From: Pyrenophora tritici-repentis
Taxonomy: Eukaryota > Ascomycota > Dothideomycetes > Pleosporales > Pleosporaceae
NCBI RefSeq assembly: GCF_003171515.1
Contig: NC_089390.1
Location: forward strand, 4,464,001-4,528,000
Length of the DNA: 64,000 nucleotides
Reading direction: 5' to 3'
Below the pieces are notes generated by a model. The model saw nothing but the letters and a program-made list of their open reading frames with translations, searched no databases and was not told where the DNA came from. Shown piece by piece: positions 59,514 to 64,000 of the stretch; position 1 is the first letter of the stretch, and the number at the start of each line of letters is the position of its first letter. The translations under genes and the position numbers were made by a program.

Positions 59514-62489
59514 GCGAAGCCGGTTCTGTGTGCGCGGTGGGTACGTGGGTATTTATCTCGTAGTGGAATCGCTGTTTAGACCGGCGGATCGCGTATGCGC
59601 TCGACGAGGTGTTCTTGTGAGATGGAGAGTTCGTGTGTAGCTCTACGCTTGCGGAGCTTAACTTATAGCGAGGACTGACCGGAAAACTGCGATGCGCAAC
59701 TCGCTTTCACGCGCGATGGGTATAGACGTGGGATTCTAGAAGAATTGCAGTGAAGAGAAGGAACTGAAGACAGAGTATAACAGGAATTGTGTGAGGGATA
59801 TTAGCACCCCGCGTTTGTCACTGAGGTACGTGCTCTGTTACCCCTCCAGCCCACCTTCGGAGCTCTCCGACGACCATGTCCATCCTGTGCGCGCCGAATG
59901 CCGTCGTGGGATGCGCATGGGGGTTAATAGCCGAGGAGATGTTAGGTGGACGATATGATGTATGTGGTTTCATGATTTATCGAGTTTCATGATTTTGCGA
60001 TATTTTGGCTAGTGACAGATCGATGCAGTTTTCAGCCATATCCACCACAACGTGTATGACTACCTGAAAAGGAGATTGGTCGATCATGTCCTTGTAGGTT
60101 CTTTTGTGCGCTCCTATTCCAGACCAAAAAAAGAGTACAAGGACCCAAGAACCAGTCTCCGGTTCGTGTCTACGTGTTCCCCAGCAGATCACGCCATTGT
60201 ACACCCCGATATTCTGTCTATGGTATAGTCAACCCATTTGGGAAGAGCGAACCTTAACCGAAAATATGTTTTAAAACATTACCCAGCGATTACAACGATT
60301 GTTCCCACTTTGGAAAATTGATCCGCGTATCCCCTGGAGTGTGTAAATATCATATTACTGGCCATTGCACATTAGTCAGAAGGACGGATTGGACTGCATG
60401 CTCATATCAAGCGTCGTGCATCGAAAAAGGCATGTCGGATATGCACCTGTCAATGCATTTTACGACTTTATCGACGCGTGATGTCGGACTTTGCTAAAGC
60501 ACTGGACATGTGTTTTCTGGTCTAGTTCTGATGACTGATGAACCGTCTCGTTCTGGTCCATGCTTTTCTGCTATGTTGGTCCCAACTCAGTCCGAGCTGT
60601 GCACTTATCAATCCCAACACCGGCTCTCATCTGATTATCGATGACATGCCAAATGCGTATTCTCAGTGAAATGGTGTGGTGACGAGCCAAAAGCATGGCG
60701 TAGCTTCAAACAAAAGTCACATGTGCAGAGCTAGATATAGGGGTAAGGCAAAAACAGAGAATGTCAGTTTCACATTACCTGCAAAACCAACATGCACATC
60801 AAAACCACCTGAGTAGACTGATAGCGGTGTATTGATTTTGGAGTGAAAGTTACTCTGAGGCAGTCGCCTTGTGTTGAGATTTTGTGGAACGCAAACTAGC
60901 AAACGATGACGATCGAGCTTTGACTGGAAGACTGTCCGTCCGCGCCATGTCTCGCATGTCTGTCCGCTCATCTGGGACCAGTGGAAGCAACCGCAGAGCA
61001 GAAAGAAGCATTTGTCAGTCTGGGGAAGCGGGAGCGGGACGAGAATAGCAGTGAGTTGCGTGTGCGAGGGCATCTGGCATATCGAGGCTCCTGTCTCAGC
61101 TGCAGCTGCTACTGGTACATGGAACGACTGGCCCTCTATGCGTGCGCTCCACCGACATTGAGATGACGAAGTGCATCGGAAAGAAGAAACGCCATGCAGC
61201 AGGCGCAACGCTTGATTGGCACGGCGGCGTCAAAGGCCGCTGCGCAGAGGGTACGGATACTTTGAGCGGATACATGTGCGAGTCGACGTGGATCGACGAA
61301 ACATGGGTGAATCGAGGTCTGGAACGGGACCGGCAAGCGGCAGAATCGCAGCAGTTGAGCAGCGCAGCCGTTGCGCTGACGGTTGTAGTGGTGCCAATAG
61401 CTCAGTTTTTGGGACGAAACGCTGGTTAGATGGGATGAGGTGGTTAGTTTGTGGGCAGCGTGTAGGAGAATCTTGTCGCGGTGAGGACAGGGGGAACGGT
61501 GAGCGTCGTGGTGGTAGCAGTGGTAACTGTATCTCACCGTGTATCTCTCAGATGACGATTCGGTGGCGGGAATAACATCAAGGACGTCGCAGTCGAGGCC
61601 GCGGAGCACGACTCACACTCCTGCTTTGAAGCGAGCCAAAAGGGGCTGCTTAGGACGCAGTGGGCGTTTGGTGGGAAGGCGGTGGAGGACGCATATGCGT
61701 GATTGGTCCTAGCTCAGACTAGCGCAGGCCTTTGATTACGAACCCAGCCAAATCACGTTATCGCGGCTTGGCGCTGGCTGCGTCACTCCCAGAAATTGCT
61801 CGCTCGTCCTGTCCTCTGACCTCATCGCGAACGCCTCACTGTCATCGTCACCACGAGCACAATCCCCGTCAACGCCGGTTTTGAGCCTCATTGAAGCAGC
61901 AGCAAGCAGACTGCCAACGCGCACCCACAGCACCGGATCGTGATATCGTCGTGCACAACAAGGCGACTACCAAACAAGGACGGATTCTGCATCTCACGGC
62001 GCTGCAGACCGTCACCCCAGGGGCTTGACGTCACTATTGACTTTGGACACGCAGACACCAGCATTGCAAACCAGCTCGCCGCCGGTCAACAAGATCGATA
62101 ATTCGGATTGAGACGGCCCTACCCCGCATCGGCTGTGCTCGATTCCTTTTTGCTGAGGTACGTAGTTGTGTCGCGCCCGTCGCTGTTGTTATCGCTGCCG
62201 ACCGCTTTTGCCACGTCCCCAACGTCTGCGACTGCGACTGCGACTGCCCTCTTGCGCCCACCCTTTGCTGTCTGTCGCGTCGAGTACCTGCAGCTGTGTA
62301 ATCCATATCTCTGCGTGCGCTGACACGGCTGTCGAACAGAATAGCGTGATTTGCGAGGCTCGAGTCGGTAGCGTGCGCCCAGTTGGTGAGCTGCGCGCTG
62401 TAAAGTCGCGTGTGGAGAGCAAAGAGGTCAAGGCCCAAGTACCACAGACGATCGCCCAGGACACCGCTGCTACGTCACCACCCCAAAGT
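59514..62489. other. 3-kb divergent intergenic region
   Basis: No supported gene between the hydroxyisourate hydrolase (minus) and the AtfA-type gene (plus). The last 400 bp before 62490 read open in places and are probably a long 5' leader for the regulator. Long leaders and big promoters are common for stress regulators in fungi; nothing specific is identified. Confidence 0.5.
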
Positions 62490-64000
62490 ATGGCAGCCGC
62501 AACTCAAACTGCCCGAACCTCCTCCCCGTCTGCCACCATGTCCTCTCCCAAGGACAGCAAAAATAGTCTTCCTCCTACTACCAAGACGGCCGAAGGTATG
62601 TGTTATTCCCCCGTGTGCGACTATCATGTCCTGTCCCGTCGTCACTACCATGTTACCACCACCTTGCTGCACCTTCCTGCCCTAGCCATCATGCTGCATT
62701 GTGCGCGCACATACATCATCGTCTCTTTACATGTATTCATTCCTTGGTCGTCCCAAGTCACGATGCAGGACTATGACTAACCATGTCATTTACACAGAGT
62801 CCGTAAAGTCCGAGTCATCTCCAAAGGTACAGCGTAAGTAGCTTCCGTCCCATATCAACGTCTTCGAACGCTGCTCAACCTTCTCCATCACCACCGCCAT
62901 CATGCTAACACTCCACAAGCTGCGACGACGGAAGCCGCCAGCAACGCAGATCCAAAGCCCGCCACGTCAAATGCCCAGCCGCTGGCACCACCACCCAAGC
63001 CCGCGCCCACAACTACTGGCGACACGCCCGATTATTTCAACACGGTCCACAATCCCTTTTCGCTCGAGCCAAACGTCTTTGAGCAGTCATTCGGCGGCGA
63101 ATCTGGAAGCCTACAGACGCCTGGTGGTCGTCCGATTCTTCCGCCCGTCGCGAACATTACGTCACCGGCACCGCTGCCGGGCATCACACCTGGTTGGCAA
63201 GGCTTACGCGCAGGCCCCTTGAGCCCTGCTATGCTTAGCGGCCCGACTGGACAGACAGACTACTTCAGTGAGTCGTTCCGAGGTTTCCCCACGCCTAACG
63301 AATCCTCCCTCCGCACCGGCCTTACTCCTGGCGGCGGCGGTTCCATGTTCCCTGCGCCTAGCCCCAACTCGCAAGCCATTTTCAATCTCCAAGGTGCCGG
63401 TGTAACGCCCGGAACTGCCGATTTCCAGCAATCTGCCCTGCGTGCTGCAGCCCAGCACCAGGCTAACAACAAGCCCACATCCAACGCTCCCACATCTCAA
63501 CCTGAAGTAGCAACCGCAGGAATGGATCGACCAAACAACAACTACCAGCAGGCCCAACAGCCACAGCATCGTGCACAGAACGACCCATACTCTAATCATG
63601 ACGTCAGCAGTGCAGCTAATGACCTCCTCTCTTTTGCGAGCCAGAACGGTGCTGCGCGTAACAACCAGCCACCCTACTCCATGGCCCCCCAGCAACAATC
63701 AATGAACGCAGGGCACATGCCCGTCCAGCCCGTCAGCGCCAACCATGGTCGTCGTGATACCAAGGGTTCCATCAATAGCGTTCAATCTGCAGAAACCGGA
63801 GACTTCTCAGAGAGCGGCCAGAGTGAGCAAAACAAGACTGGTACACGGTCACGTGCCAAGAAGGGTGCCGCTAATGGCAAACAAGCTGCCGGTAACAAGC
63901 GCAAAGCCGACGACATCCCCAAGAATTCTAGGAAGAAGAGCAACGCAAACCAATCTATGGGCGACGAAATGGACGAAGGCGATTCCGACGAGGAGAACAA
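62490..64000 (+). CDS. AtfA/Atf1-type bZIP stress regulator, 5' part
   Basis: Three exons are visible, 62490-62595, 62798-62833 (36 nt) and 62920 to the window end, phase 1 at both introns (GTATGT and GTAAGT donors). About 407 codons are present and the gene is cut before its bZIP domain. The recognisable part is the Aft1-type osmotic-stress (HRA) region: DYFNTVHNPFSLEPNVFEQS, LPGITPGWQGLRAGPLSPAM, DYFSESFRGFPTPNESSLRT and TGLTPGGGGSMFPAPSPNSQ, all conserved in fungal AtfA/Atf1. Then come Gln/Asn-rich segments and a Lys/Ser-rich stretch (KRKADDIPKNSRKK) that in homologues directly precedes the basic region. Atf1/AtfA acts in the nucleus downstream of the Hog1/Sty1 MAP kinase. The start chosen is the first ATG giving the usual short Ser/Thr-rich N terminus. 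Confidence 0.88.

Overview
The window is nuclear DNA of a filamentous ascomycete, most likely a dothideomycete of the Pleosporales type. The reasons are many short introns (about 45-65 bp, GTNNGN donors, CTRAC-like branch points), a fused five-enzyme AROM gene, Opy2 and AtfA-type stress genes, and several small lineage-restricted secreted proteins. I cannot name the species. No rRNA, tRNA or CRISPR array was recognised.

Layout. 0-6 kb: a small secreted protein, an EAF-type transcription elongation factor and an F-box protein, all on the minus strand. 6.4-8.0 kb: a complete miniature LTR element (137-bp LTRs, 5-bp target duplication) with no coding capacity. 8-16.6 kb: an anion:cation-symporter-type MFS gene (minus) diverges from the AROM gene (plus); the AROM promoter carries a Gcn4/CPC1-type TGACTCA. 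16.9-22.1 kb: a repeat-rich orphan ORF facing a 1220-aa basic, TPAK-repeat protein. 22.4-25.9 kb: NADP-isocitrate dehydrogenase and a secreted proline-rich protein. 27.9-34.9 kb: a 179-aa protein of unknown function, proteasome alpha-1 sharing a 336-bp divergent promoter with a WKF-domain protein, and a second F-box protein. 35.1-37.2 kb: a 701-aa protein with a zinc-cluster-like cysteine set and an RG-rich tail. 39.9-43.9 kb: a frameshifted small secreted protein, a RING protein whose stop codon abuts a 128-bp hAT-type MITE, and a 97-aa three-exon protein. 44-53.1 kb: gene-poor, TE-influenced, with one secreted-protein gene of uncertain integrity and a complete 2.73-kb autonomous-looking hAT transposon. 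56-64 kb: Opy2-type HOG membrane anchor, 5-hydroxyisourate hydrolase with a peroxisomal PTS2-like N terminus, and the 5' part of an AtfA-type bZIP regulator cut off by the window end.

Most genes are independent housekeeping or regulatory genes. No biosynthetic cluster or operon-like system is visible. The most notable structures are three mobile elements with exact target-site duplications (mini-LTR element, MITE, hAT), a zinc-cluster-like motif placed in an F-box protein, a PTS2 on the urate-pathway enzyme, and two genes of the osmotic-stress pathway 6-8 kb apart. Exon boundaries were read by eye from splice signals and reading frame and are not supported by transcript data.
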